This document shows positions 25,838-35,257 of a stretch of DNA of 64,000 nt, in pieces; within the stretch, counting starts at the first letter, position 1; each line of letters opens with the position of its first letter. Made by a program: the position numbers and the translations under genes. The stretch spans positions 558,001 to 622,000 of the forward strand of contig CAYVVT010000001.1 in NCBI GenBank assembly GCA_964454335.1, read 5' to 3'. This DNA is from CAYVVT01 sp964454335 (GTDB taxonomy: Bacteria; Fidelibacterota; UBA8477; JABMPR01). The notes beneath the pieces are model-generated. The model was not told the origin of the DNA. It saw only the letters and a list, made by a program, of their open reading frames with translations, and did no database searches.

Positions 25838-26944
25838 TCAGGATTTCCATTCATGTTTGATGAGTAGACCGCCAATAGCCGTAATGGGTATGTAAACCGG
25901 CTGCAGCAGGAACCAGAGTGGGTACAGGGCCAGAGCATTCAGCTGATGCAATCTCCTGGCACCGATCGATAGCACGATCAATTCCAAAATTAATTTGATC
26001 AATACCGCTGACCAGAAGAGAGCCCCAAAGGCAAGTAATAGTGAATTTACCAGGATGAGAATATTCGTGACGAAAGCAGAGGACAGGAAAAGCACCAGCA
26101 TGGGAAGCAGAGTATAGCTTGGCCGGCCGGCGTGGGACCAACGCATCCGCTGACGCAGGAATGCCCTGACATCAGGCGTGGGCTGGCTGCGTATAAAATG
26201 ATCTGGATCAAAGATGAATTTTACTCCCTGTCCCAGAATGCCGGGTATGCCCTGCACGAGGTAGGCATCATCCCCCGAGAACCCATACCGCTTTCGAGTG
26301 AAGCCCCCTAGAGCCGTGAATCCGGAACGGCGGTATCCCAGGTTCTGACCTGAACCGCTCCAGGCTATTCCGTTCTGGATGAAACCGGCATTTGCACTCA
26401 TCAGGGCCAGAAAATCCAGGTTCTGATACCGTTCAAACCAGGAGTTGCCCACGACAGATGAAGCCCCCACAAGGACTGCGGTGTCATCAGACATATGTCG
26501 GACAGCACTGCTGACCCAGCGTGAATCCAACCGACAATCAGCGTCCGTTGTCAGGATGATCTCAGAGGTCACCTGGTGGATACACTGTGTGATGGCACCC
26601 TCCTTTGGCGTCATTCCCGGGGTGATAGACCTGATATGAACTGGATGGATGTGGGGGTGTTGGCCGGCATATCGATCAAGGATATGGCCTGTTTCGTCCT
26701 CTGAACGATCGTTCGCTATGTAAATGTCCAATCGTTCAGCCGGGTAATCCTGTGCTAACAGATCATCCAGCAGGGCAGGAAGGTTTGCAGCCTCGTTCCT
26801 GGCGGAAATGACCACCGAGACGGGTGGCTGATCGCTACGATCGGCCCTGGTGGCCTTCTTCAGCAGACCACGGATGATATACAGCACAAACAGTGCATAC
26901 AGCAGCGTCGAGACAAGCAGAGCTGAGCCGGTAATATTGATCAT
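25838..26944 (-). CDS. Membrane-bound family 2 glycosyltransferase
   Basis: The 368-residue protein has one N-terminal transmembrane helix, a GT-A domain and three to four C-terminal transmembrane helices. VSVVISARNEAANLP begins the nucleotide-binding fold, TTDADCRL contains the metal-binding DxD-type motif, FSGDDAYL matches the acceptor ED motif and RQRMRWSHAGR is the (Q/R)xxRW motif of processive or polyprenyl-linked GT2 enzymes. It would add sugars to a lipid or polymer at the inner membrane. It is four bases from mgtE and from the DUF3108-like gene, in the order mgtE, GT2, DUF3108. Confidence 0.85.
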   Translation of the reverse strand: MINITGSALLVSTLLYALFVLYIIRGLLKKATRADRSDQPPVSVVISARNEAANLPALLDDLLAQDYPAERLDIYIANDRSEDETGHILDRYAGQHPHIHPVHIRSITPGMTPKEGAITQCIHQVTSEIILTTDADCRLDSRWVSSAVRHMSDDTAVLVGASSVVGNSWFERYQNLDFLALMSANAGFIQNGIAWSGSGQNLGYRRSGFTALGGFTRKRYGFSGDDAYLVQGIPGILGQGVKFIFDPDHFIRSQPTPDVRAFLRQRMRWSHAGRPSYTLLPMLVLFLSSAFVTNILILVNSLLLAFGALFWSAVLIKLILELIVLSIGARRLHQLNALALYPLWFLLQPVYIPITAIGGLLIKHEWKS

Positions 26945-26950
26945 TAAGAA

Positions 26951-28324
26951 TTAGAGCAGGAAGAGTCCTGCGATAAGGAAGTAGACCAGGACGCCCAGGA
27001 TGTCCACAGCCGTGGTGACGAAAGGACCGGTGGCAACTGCCGGGTCGAGATTCACCCGCTCGAGAGCTACCGGGACCAGGGCTCCGATGAAAGCAGCTAC
27101 GGTCATGGCCAGCAGGATCCCAGCGAGTACGGTGACTCCCAATTCCCAGGCCAGCATGTTCCCCAGACCTACGTAACCGATGGCACCCAGCACCCAGCCG
27201 GCGCCGCCCAGTAAGAGTCCGTATAAGAGACCCAGGAGCATTCCTACCTGTAGTTCCTTGAAAATGGTTTTGAGCGCTGTCGAGGTCTCAACCCTCCCGG
27301 TGGCGATCCCCCGAACGATGATGGTGGCGGTCTGTGTGCCCACATTCCCGGCCATTCCGATGATGATGGGCAGGAAGGCGACCAGGGCCAGAACCTGACC
27401 AAGAGTAGCTTCAAAACCGGCGATGATGGCTGCTACCAGCATACCGCCGATCCAGCTGGCGAAGAGCCAGGGTATCCGAGCCCGGGCATTCTGCCAGGCG
27501 CCCTTCATGACGATCTCTCGATCACGACCGGCACCCACCATCTGCAGGAAATCCTCTGTGGCCTCTTCGCGGATCACATCTATGACATCATCCACCGTGA
27601 CGATCCCTAGGATCTGATTGCTGTCGTTGACTACCGGGACAGCCAGGATATTGTAATGCGAGACGATGTGGGCCACATCCTCCTGGTCCATGTGGGTATC
27701 CACCGAGTGGACATTGGTAACCATGATATTACGCAGCTGTGTGTCCGGTTTGGATGTGATCAGGTCTCGTAGCGATATGACACCGACCAGGTGCTGGCGG
27801 TCATCGATGACATAGAGATAGAAGACCATCTCCTGTTCTTCCTGGTTCTGAATGGAAGCTATGGCCTCTTTTACGGAGAGGTCTTCGTGTAATGCGAATA
27901 ATTCGGGGGTCATCAGGGATCCTGCCGTGTTCTCCGGATAAGCCATCAGGCTTTCCATCTCCTCGGACTCACTGTCCTTCAGGAGTTTCAGGATCTCGTC
28001 AGAAACCTCTTCAGGAAGCATGCGCAGAATGGCGGCTTCGTCATCTGCGGAGAGTTCCTTCATGAGGACCAGGGTCTTCTCCATGGGCAGATCGAGGACG
28101 ATCTCGACCTTCAGGGAGTCATCAAGCTCGGAAATGACTTCGGCGGCCTGCTCAACGCTTGGGATGGTGGGGAAGATCTCGGAGCGTTCCTCTTCAGTGA
28201 TGTGTCTGAAGATCATGGCGAGATCTGCAGGATGGATCTTGGCCAGCAGGTTTTCCAGATTGCTGGTGGCGTGCCGGCGGAGCAGACGGCGCATGGTGTC
28301 GATATGTAAACGTAGATCTTTCAT
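26951..28324 (-). CDS. mgtE: Magnesium transporter MgtE
   Basis: The 457-residue protein has the full MgtE layout: a cytosolic N domain of right-handed helices (1-135, ADLAMIFRHITEEERSEIF), two CBS domains (about 140-260, MTPELFALHEDLSVKEAI and VVNDSNQILGIVTVDDVIDV) and five transmembrane helices. The pore signature AGNVGTQTATIIVRG and the later PFVTTAVDILGVLVYF are intact. It is a Mg2+-gated Mg2+ channel. No M-box or other Mg2+ riboswitch is evident in the 72 bases upstream. Confidence 0.95.
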   Translation of the reverse strand: MKDLRLHIDTMRRLLRRHATSNLENLLAKIHPADLAMIFRHITEEERSEIFPTIPSVEQAAEVISELDDSLKVEIVLDLPMEKTLVLMKELSADDEAAILRMLPEEVSDEILKLLKDSESEEMESLMAYPENTAGSLMTPELFALHEDLSVKEAIASIQNQEEQEMVFYLYVIDDRQHLVGVISLRDLITSKPDTQLRNIMVTNVHSVDTHMDQEDVAHIVSHYNILAVPVVNDSNQILGIVTVDDVIDVIREEATEDFLQMVGAGRDREIVMKGAWQNARARIPWLFASWIGGMLVAAIIAGFEATLGQVLALVAFLPIIIGMAGNVGTQTATIIVRGIATGRVETSTALKTIFKELQVGMLLGLLYGLLLGGAGWVLGAIGYVGLGNMLAWELGVTVLAGILLAMTVAAFIGALVPVALERVNLDPAVATGPFVTTAVDILGVLVYFLIAGLFLL

Positions 28325-28396
28325 GATTGAGCCGTGGAAAATAACCGGCAGTACCTCAAAGGTAAACGAAAAAGCCGGGAGCCTGAGCCCTTGGTT

Positions 28397-29242
28397 TTAT
28401 TGGTCTTTCAGGCTTTCCAGACGAGCCTGGTATACCGCCCTCTTCTCCTGGAACCGTTGCGCCATTTCATCGTTCTCCCGCTTCTGGGCTCCTTCTGCCA
28501 CAACCTTGCATTTGAATGACAATTCCTGCAGTAGAGCCTCTTGCGAGTCGCGTTCCATGGGTGTCTCGAGGTGTTTTTCCATGGCCTTGATGCGAAAGCG
28601 GTCCATGCCCCAGTACTTGCGACTCAGTTGATCATCATGACCACCGTAGCGTGTGAGCAGCGGTTTTGGTAGATAACCGATCTCAAAATGGAGAGCGATG
28701 CGTAGCCAGAGATCATAATCCTCACAGGCCGGCAGGTTTTCATCGAATAGACCAACCTGCTCGAAGACACTGCGGTGGATCAGAACCGCAGAAGGGCTGA
28801 CAATACAGCGGGGTAAGCATTCTCTGAAGATCCAGCCACCCTGCTTTGCATGTTTGCGCATCGGATTGACACGTACACCGTCCCGGATCCAGATCTCATC
28901 ACATTGACTGATCCGCATTGCCGGATTGTGCTCGTGGTACACGACCTGGGTTTCCAGTTTTTCACGGTGCCAGCGGTCATCGCTGTCCAGGAAGGCCAGC
29001 CACTCAGCATTTGAAGCCTGGATCCCCTGATTCCTGGCGTGTGAGACCCCGTGGTTCTGCTCCAGCCGGATGATCCTGACCCTATCCCGGAATTCGTCCA
29101 GCCGATCCCGTGTGTCATCTTCTGAGGCATCGTCCACAACGATGATCTCCTGAATGGGATAACTCTGCTTAAGCACCGATTCCAGCGCAAACGCCAGCAT
29201 GTGGGCACGGTTATAGGTTGGGATAATGACGCTAATCTGCAT
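28397..29242 (-). CDS. Family 2 glycosyltransferase (soluble GT-A)
   Basis: The 281-residue protein begins ISVIIPTYNRAHMLAFALES, the standard GT2 start, followed by IIVVDDASEDDT, SHARNQGIQ and the metal-binding FLDSDDRWH. CEDYDLWLRIALHFEIGYLP is the catalytic-base region (ED). The last 60 residues are a charged helix that may mediate oligomerization. No membrane helix is present. It probably transfers a sugar onto an envelope glycan. It overlaps the upstream nucleosidase-like gene by 11 bases. Confidence 0.85.
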   Translation of the reverse strand: MQISVIIPTYNRAHMLAFALESVLKQSYPIQEIIVVDDASEDDTRDRLDEFRDRVRIIRLEQNHGVSHARNQGIQASNAEWLAFLDSDDRWHREKLETQVVYHEHNPAMRISQCDEIWIRDGVRVNPMRKHAKQGGWIFRECLPRCIVSPSAVLIHRSVFEQVGLFDENLPACEDYDLWLRIALHFEIGYLPKPLLTRYGGHDDQLSRKYWGMDRFRIKAMEKHLETPMERDSQEALLQELSFKCKVVAEGAQKRENDEMAQRFQEKRAVYQARLESLKDQ

Positions 29243-29864
29243 GATTGGGATAGAGGAAAGGGATCAACAGATCCTGGAGTTTGGTGGCCACCACCGGAAA
29301 ATGTTTCTTGAATTCCTCGAAAGCCTCGCCACCGGCCTGATCTGATATGATCCTGAGTGTCAATAGCGGCAAGCCCCTGGATATACAGAAATTGGCTACC
29401 TCGAAAGATTCCATATCCACCGCCAGAGCGCCTGTTTCGGCCGCTGCGTCACGATCCTCGATGGTGGCAACTGGATCGACGCAGGAAAGCAGGGGACCTG
29501 TAACCACGTGCTGCAGCAGCTTCAGGCTGTCCAGCCATAATGGTTCCCAGTCATCGGGAGATGCAGTTACCTGTTCCGGCCCAAGGTAGCTGTCAGGTTG
29601 TATGAATTCCCCAATGGCCAATTGAGGAGAAACGCTGCCGCTGACCCCAACTACCAGGGCAGCTTCCACGGTCAGTTCTTCCGGAAGTGCTGCCAGGGAA
29701 TCCTGCATGCGCTTGAGACCCATACCCCCCTGGAGCAGGAGGGTTCCGCTCTGTAGATGGAACAGACGTGATTGGGGGGTGGGACGGGTTTCGCTAATGG
29801 GTGGATCAATCGTTCGGATCCGTCTGCTCTCTTCCTTCAGGGCGGTGATGATCAAGATGTTCAT
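29232..29864 (-). CDS. Nucleoside phosphorylase/MTA-SAH nucleosidase-family protein
   Basis: The 210-residue protein follows the PNP_UDP_1 fold. MNILIITALKEES starts it as in MTA/SAH nucleosidases, AALVVGVSGSVSPQLAIGEFI matches the phosphate/ribose loop, AVDMESFEVANFC gives the ribose-binding MES motif, and LRIISDQAGGEAFEEF supplies the catalytic Asp. The length and weak overall match leave MTA/SAH nucleosidase, futalosine hydrolase (MqnB) and hopanoid-associated phosphorylase HpnG as options. No menaquinone or hopanoid genes are nearby. Confidence 0.75.
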   Translation of the reverse strand: MNILIITALKEESRRIRTIDPPISETRPTPQSRLFHLQSGTLLLQGGMGLKRMQDSLAALPEELTVEAALVVGVSGSVSPQLAIGEFIQPDSYLGPEQVTASPDDWEPLWLDSLKLLQHVVTGPLLSCVDPVATIEDRDAAAETGALAVDMESFEVANFCISRGLPLLTLRIISDQAGGEAFEEFKKHFPVVATKLQDLLIPFLYPNHAD

Positions 29865-29993
29865 GGCTTAATGTAGTCAGGGAAATATGTGGTTCAAGAA
29901 TGCCGCAGAGCTGATGATCAAGTAAGTGCGAAAATAACTGGTCAAGCGTGAAACGGCATTTAATTTGCACCGCTTATGAGGCGTCACTAATTG

Positions 29994-30022
29994 TTGAGAT
30001 ACGAACACTAGTTTTTGATAGA
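29994..30022 (+). promoter_or_regulatory. Possible sigma-70 promoter for ppdK
   Basis: TTGAGA (29994-29999) and GATAGA (30017-30022) are 17 bases apart and 26 bases before the ATG. The -10 matches only three of six consensus bases, so this is tentative. Confidence 0.3.
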
Positions 30023-30047
30023 ATGCGACGAAAGGGATCAAAGAATT

Positions 30048-32750
30048 ATGGCTAAACATGTGTACTCATTCGGTGGTGGAAAGGCTGATGGAGATGCTTC
30101 CCAGAGAAATCTGCTGGGAGGTAAGGGTGCCAATCTTGCTGAGATGAGCAATCTGGGAATTCCGGTACCTGCTGGTTTCTCCATCACCACGGATGTCTGC
30201 ATCGAATACCTGAAAGATAACACCTATCCAGACGGTCTCGAGGAACAGGTGGACAAAGCTATTGCTGCGGTTGAAGAGATCATGGAACAGAAATTCGATG
30301 ATCCGGCAAATCCATTGCTGTTGAGTGTCCGTTCAGGAGCCCGGATGTCAATGCCCGGCATGATGGAAACAGTCCTTAATATTGGTCTCACCTCGGAGAC
30401 TATTCCCGGTCTGGTGGCCAAGTCCGGCAATGAACGTTTTGTATATGATGCATATCGCCGCCTCATAACGATGTACGCTGACGTCGTGATGGAAAAGGCC
30501 GAAGGTGTCGAGCCCGCCGAAGGTGAAGGCATTCGCCATCAGCTCGAAGAGATCATGGACGAGATGAAGGCCGATCGTGGGATCGTCAAGGACACGGACC
30601 TGAATGCGGCAGATCTCAAGGAACTGTCAGAGGCTTTCAAGCAGCGCATCGTGGATGTTCTGGGCAAATCCTTTCCGGACGATTCAAAAGAGCAGCTCTA
30701 TGGTGGCATCCTGGCCGTGTTCAAATCATGGAACGGCAAGCGTGCAGTAAACTATCGCCGCATCGAGGGCATTCCTCATAAATGGGGTACGGCTGTCAAT
30801 GTACAGGCTATGGTTTTTGGTAATCTGGGTGACAACTCCGCCACTGGCGTGGCCTTTACAAGGAATCCCGCCACAGGCGAGCATGCATTTTATGGCGAAT
30901 GGCTGGTGAATGCCCAAGGCGAGGATGTAGTGGCCGGACTGCGGACACCCAATCCCCTGAACGAACACGGTAAGACTGAGGATACGGCTCATCTGGATAG
31001 CCTTGAAACAGCCATGCCCGTCGTTTACAGCGAGCTGGATGCCATTCGTGAACGTCTGGAAAATCATTATCGCGATATGCAGGATATCGAGTTCACCATT
31101 CAGGACGGACGTCTCTGGATGCTTCAGACCCGTACTGGCAAGCGGAACGGTCCTGCAGCAATCCGCATGGCCGCTGAGATGGCCGCAGAGGACCTGATTA
31201 CTCCTGAAGAAGCCGTGATGCGTGTGCAGCCGAACCAGCTGGATGAGATCATGCATCCCACCGTTGATCCTGCCGAAGAGAAGAGTACCGATGTCCTGAC
31301 CAAGGGTCTGCCTGCCGGACCTGGTGGGGCCACCGGTCAGATCGTGTTCACTGCTGACGATGCAGAGGCCTGGGCCGCCGAAGGCAAGAAGGTTGTCTTG
31401 GTCCGTAATGAAACATCCCCCGAGGATGTTCACGGTATGCACGCCGCGGCAGCGATCCTCACCTCCAAGGGTGGCATGACCTCACATGCAGCACTGGTTG
31501 CTCGTGGCTGGGGGAAATGCTGTATCGTTGGTTGCTCAGCACTGGGTATCAGCAATAAGCAAAAGACACTGACGGTTGGTGAAACAGTCCTTAAAGAAGG
31601 CGACTGGATCACCCTGAACGGTACCACCGGGAAGGTATATGTGAATGCCCTGAACCTGGTGGAACCAGATCTGGAGCACAATACGTCCTATAAACGTCTC
31701 ATGGAGATCACTGACGATATCCGCACCCTGGGGATACGTACCAACGCCGACAGTCCGGCAGATGCTCAACAGGCCCGGGAGTTCGGTGCCCAGGGCATCG
31801 GTCTTTGTCGTACGGAGCACATGTTCTTCGATCCCGCCAGGATCCTGGCCATGCGTGAGATGATCGTTGCTCAGAATGAGACCGATCGCCGTAATGCGGT
31901 CATGAAACTGCTGCCCTATCAGCGGGCGGACTTCAAGGGTATCCTGAAAGCCATGTCACCTTATGCCGTGACGATCCGGCTTCTGGATCCACCCCTGCAT
32001 GAGTTTGTCACTCTCGATGATGATCAGATCGAAGAATTGGCCGCCGAGTTGAAGGTAACTCCTTCTGATTTGAAGAATCGTATCGAAGGTCTGCATGAAT
32101 TGAATCCAATGCTGGGACACCGTGGCTGTCGTCTCGGTGTTGCCTATCCGGAGATCACCGAAATGCAGGCCCGGGCGATCTTCGAGGCCGCGGCTGAACT
32201 TACCGCAGAGGGAGTGGAGGTCCACCCCGAGGTAATGATCCCATTGGTGGGTACAGTCACCGAGCTGGCTGACCAGAAAGTCATTGTGAAAGCCCAGGCC
32301 CAGGCAGTCATGGAAGAGAAGAATATCATCTTCGAATACCTGGTGGGCACCATGATCGAGCTGCCCAGAGCCTGTGTGACCGCTGATCAGATCGCAGATG
32401 AGGCACAGTTCTTCTCCTTCGGTACGAATGATCTGACCCAGACCACTTACGGATTTTCCAGGGATGACATCGGTGGCTTCCTACCGGTCTATCTCAGCAA
32501 GGATATCCTGGCTGCTGATCCATTCCAGACCATTGACCAGCAGGGTGTCGGCGGGCTGGTGGAGATGGGTGTCCAGAAAGGTCGTGAGACACGCTCCGAA
32601 CTGAAGATCGGTATCTGTGGAGAACATGGTGGTGATCCAGCCTCCATCGATTTCTTCCATCGTACCGGATTGAACTACGTCAGTTGTTCACCCTATCGCG
32701 TACCAATCGCGCGTCTGGCTGCGGCACAGGCAGCGGTTCGTAACAACTGA
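30048..32750 (+). CDS. ppdK: Pyruvate, phosphate dikinase
   Basis: The 900-residue enzyme has three domains: an ATP-grasp N-terminal domain starting YSFGGGKADGDASQRNLLGGKG, a central swivelling domain with catalytic His in GGMTSHAALVARGWGKCC, and a C-terminal PEP/pyruvate barrel with GLCRTEHMFF, SFGTNDLTQTTYG and GICGEHGGDP. It interconverts pyruvate, ATP and Pi with PEP, AMP and PPi. The ATG at 30048 follows AAAGGG and gives the conserved N-terminus; the frame is open 11 codons earlier. It is transcribed alone and closed by a terminator. Confidence 0.97.
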   Translation: MAKHVYSFGGGKADGDASQRNLLGGKGANLAEMSNLGIPVPAGFSITTDVCIEYLKDNTYPDGLEEQVDKAIAAVEEIMEQKFDDPANPLLLSVRSGARMSMPGMMETVLNIGLTSETIPGLVAKSGNERFVYDAYRRLITMYADVVMEKAEGVEPAEGEGIRHQLEEIMDEMKADRGIVKDTDLNAADLKELSEAFKQRIVDVLGKSFPDDSKEQLYGGILAVFKSWNGKRAVNYRRIEGIPHKWGTAVNVQAMVFGNLGDNSATGVAFTRNPATGEHAFYGEWLVNAQGEDVVAGLRTPNPLNEHGKTEDTAHLDSLETAMPVVYSELDAIRERLENHYRDMQDIEFTIQDGRLWMLQTRTGKRNGPAAIRMAAEMAAEDLITPEEAVMRVQPNQLDEIMHPTVDPAEEKSTDVLTKGLPAGPGGATGQIVFTADDAEAWAAEGKKVVLVRNETSPEDVHGMHAAAAILTSKGGMTSHAALVARGWGKCCIVGCSALGISNKQKTLTVGETVLKEGDWITLNGTTGKVYVNALNLVEPDLEHNTSYKRLMEITDDIRTLGIRTNADSPADAQQAREFGAQGIGLCRTEHMFFDPARILAMREMIVAQNETDRRNAVMKLLPYQRADFKGILKAMSPYAVTIRLLDPPLHEFVTLDDDQIEELAAELKVTPSDLKNRIEGLHELNPMLGHRGCRLGVAYPEITEMQARAIFEAAAELTAEGVEVHPEVMIPLVGTVTELADQKVIVKAQAQAVMEEKNIIFEYLVGTMIELPRACVTADQIADEAQFFSFGTNDLTQTTYGFSRDDIGGFLPVYLSKDILAADPFQTIDQQGVGGLVEMGVQKGRETRSELKIGICGEHGGDPASIDFFHRTGLNYVSCSPYRVPIARLAAAQAAVRNN

Positions 32751-32770
32751 TCGCAAAACTGATCGCTAGA

Positions 32771-32799
32771 AAAAGGCCATCTGCGGATGGCCTTTTTTT
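32771..32799 (+). terminator. Rho-independent terminator after ppdK
   Basis: The 11-bp stem AAAAGGCCATC/GATGGCCTTTT (32771-32781 with 32786-32796) has loop TGCG and extends into TTTTTTT. Confidence 0.9.
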
Positions 32800-33083
32800 G
32801 ACCAGGGGCAGAGCAGGTTCTTATCTGAACTGATTCCCTAACTCGACAGCTCCGCCAGCATAAACTGTGTGAAATGTCTGAGACATCCTCTCCTGTCTGC
32901 TGAAAAACCTCAGGACTGCATCTTTTTCCATTGCACCGAGCAGTGAGCATTTGATATTGAGTCCGGCGGTCTATCTTAAGGCCGTCAGAACTGAGATCGT
33001 GATTACGACCATCACCAGATCAAGACCCCAAAATAGTTCAAAACCATGCTGAACTGCTATTACTACCTCGGAGATCCCCGCCT
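32800..33083. other. Non-coding gap between ppdK terminator and the kinase gene
   Basis: I see no convincing gene here. The short minus-strand frame over 32693-32950 runs into ppdK and has no family features or ribosome site. The kinase promoter should lie in this gap, but no -35/-10 pair stands out. Confidence 0.5.
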
Positions 33084-34349
33084 ATGAAGAAGCTGGATAT
33101 GCTGCCTGAGAAAGAGCTCCGGGAAATAGAAGTATTCAACAAGCTTCCTGCCGAAGAGCTCGACCGCATCCAGGAGATGATGCAGCATCAGCAATTCGCC
33201 CACGAGGAGACCATCATTCAGGAGAATGAGATCGGGGACAGTTTCTTCATTCTGGTGGAAGGCCGCGTCCGGGTAGAAAAGCTGATCGACTCCTCCACCT
33301 CGGAAGTACTGGGCGTCTTCGAGAATATTGGGGGACTGTTTGGCGAGATGTCCCTCATGGAGGACAAACCGCGGAGCGCCGGTATCATTGCAGACTCTGA
33401 TTGTAAGGTCCTCACTGTTTCAAAGACCGGCTTCATGGAGTTGGTGGACCATTTCCCGAAATTCACGCTGGAAGTGGCAAAGAACATCTCCAACTTCCTG
33501 CGCCACACAGACACGCGTCTTATCGACAATCTCAAGGATGAGAACGAGGAGCTGAAGCGTATCAACAAACAGCTTCAGGAGACCCAGGAAGAACTCATCG
33601 GTAAGGAGCGTCTGTCACTCATCGGACGGATGGCCAGCACCATTCTCCACGACATGAAAAATCCCATGTCCACCATCGGCGGATATGCTCAGATCATCAA
33701 GATGAAGGATCACGATCGCGAATCTCTGCATAAGTACGCCGATATCATCAATAAGCAGGTGGAGCGTTTCATGGGTATGGCCCAGGACCTGTTGTCCTTC
33801 GCCCAGGGTGGCGAGCAGATGAAGGTCACCACCACAGAGATGGATCCCTTCCTGGTAGAATGTATCGACGCCCTGGCCCTGCGATTTGATGAACGGAATG
33901 TCAAGCTAGAGTCAGAATTGAATTTTCCCGGACAAGTCAGGCTGGACACCAGCCGTTTCTACCGGGTGATTGAGAATATCGCTAATAATGCCCTGGACAT
34001 TCTTGAAGAAGGGGGCAGCTTGATCATCCGGTCAGAAGAGGTGGATACCGGCGTAAGGCTTACCCTGGAAGATGATGGGCCCGGCATGTCCGAGGACGTC
34101 CAGGCCAACGCCTTCAAGGAATTCTTCACCCAGGGTAAGAAGAAGGGGACCGGTCTGGGGCTGGCCATCGTTAAACGAGTCGTGGACGAACATGACGGGA
34201 TCATCCACTTGGAAAGTCAGGTCGGTGCCGGCACCAGGTTCATCATCGATCTGCCGGCCATTGGATATTCACTCCTGCCAAAGTCAAAACATCAGATCCC
34301 CATTCCCTTCGAGCTTCATCCTGTAGAAGCTGAAGAAGGAGCGGAATAA
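33084..34349 (+). CDS. Histidine kinase with N-terminal cyclic-nucleotide-binding domain
   Basis: The 421-residue protein is soluble. Residues 15-140 form a cNMP-binding jelly roll (FGEMSLMEDKPRSAG with the phosphate-cassette Arg). A coiled coil (150-175, DENEELKRINKQLQETQEEL) leads to a HisKA domain with phospho-acceptor His189 in STILHDMKNPMSTIGG. The HATPase domain has N-box NIANNALDIL, G1 EDDGPGM and G2 KKGTGLGLAIVKRVVDEH. It would couple a cyclic-nucleotide or similar signal to a phosphorelay. No response regulator is adjacent, so it is an orphan here. Confidence 0.92.
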   Translation: MKKLDMLPEKELREIEVFNKLPAEELDRIQEMMQHQQFAHEETIIQENEIGDSFFILVEGRVRVEKLIDSSTSEVLGVFENIGGLFGEMSLMEDKPRSAGIIADSDCKVLTVSKTGFMELVDHFPKFTLEVAKNISNFLRHTDTRLIDNLKDENEELKRINKQLQETQEELIGKERLSLIGRMASTILHDMKNPMSTIGGYAQIIKMKDHDRESLHKYADIINKQVERFMGMAQDLLSFAQGGEQMKVTTTEMDPFLVECIDALALRFDERNVKLESELNFPGQVRLDTSRFYRVIENIANNALDILEEGGSLIIRSEEVDTGVRLTLEDDGPGMSEDVQANAFKEFFTQGKKKGTGLGLAIVKRVVDEHDGIIHLESQVGAGTRFIIDLPAIGYSLLPKSKHQIPIPFELHPVEAEEGAE

Positions 34350-34469
34350 CACAGCCGAGCAGAGGGCCGCGGACATTCCCGTCCTCACCCACTTCAACCA
34401 TTTTTTAAAGTGTTAGATGGAAACCACTTGTGGGTTGCCAGTGCACTGTCAGATCTGCAAATCGCGGTA

Positions 34470-35177
34470 CTATGACCGCATTCTGTGAAAAATATCCCTG
34501 AGGGCGTAAGGACTGTAAAAGACTGCGAACAGCAGCAGGGCGACACCTTCCAGAGCCAGGATGTACCATGGCCAGGGACCCATGATATCCAGCAGGCTGG
34601 CTGACCCGGGTTTCTCACAGATAAAGAGGTAATTCGTGTCAAACAGCAGGTTGATGGGGGCAACCAGCAGAGTATAGGCATTCAACCACAGGAAGGCTCG
34701 CCACAATGACTTCCAGGTGGGACGGTAGCTGTAAACAAAGATGCGATACAGAACTGCGACGATAATCATCCAGTGACTGAGAAAATAGGTTACGAACAGG
34801 AAGGTGTGCTGATTGATCTCCAGGTCAGGAGTAACTATTGCCTGGATTGCACCCACCAGTCCCCAGAAATACATGATCTCGAATAGCCTGAAATTCCGGA
34901 ATATCAGCAATACCGCCCCCAGGAACACGCCAATGCCGCAAAGATGAAAAGGCAGGTTGTCCTTGATGAGTTCGTCGAGGACGATGATCTGGTAGCCCCT
35001 GTCCAGGACTTCCATGACGATCATGAAAGCACCCAGGCCGATAGCCAGCTGCTTTTTCTGGTCATCATTACCCCAGCGCCGTACCGGAGCGATCATGATA
35101 AAGGCTATGATGATGAGGAGGCCCATGATCCATAAATGGGTGGAGCCGAACAATTCAAGGTATTGAGGTTCCTGCAT
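34470..35177 (-). CDS. TIGR02206/YwaF-family integral membrane protein
   Basis: The 235-residue protein has six to seven hydrophobic helices. The conserved NLPFHLCGIGVFLGAVLLIF and IVTPDLEINQHTFLFVTYFLSHWMII blocks match the YwaF (TIGR02206) family I recall, with LPLHLC, the TPD motif and an F-SH pair. The function of that family is unknown. It is transcribed alone on the minus strand and converges with the histidine kinase gene. Confidence 0.8.
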   Translation of the reverse strand: MQEPQYLELFGSTHLWIMGLLIIIAFIMIAPVRRWGNDDQKKQLAIGLGAFMIVMEVLDRGYQIIVLDELIKDNLPFHLCGIGVFLGAVLLIFRNFRLFEIMYFWGLVGAIQAIVTPDLEINQHTFLFVTYFLSHWMIIVAVLYRIFVYSYRPTWKSLWRAFLWLNAYTLLVAPINLLFDTNYLFICEKPGSASLLDIMGPWPWYILALEGVALLLFAVFYSPYALRDIFHRMRS

Positions 35178-35257
35178 ACGCCTTCCTCAAAGGCTTCGGT
35201 GGATCGCTGGTTCAGGTTAGGAGAATGGAGAAAACAGACAAGCCGGGAAAAAGGATC

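Noticed and set aside
30726..31442. 238-residue minus-strand open frame inside ppdK
   Set aside because: Shadow of a highly conserved plus-strand gene; His/Thr-rich composition and no ribosome site.
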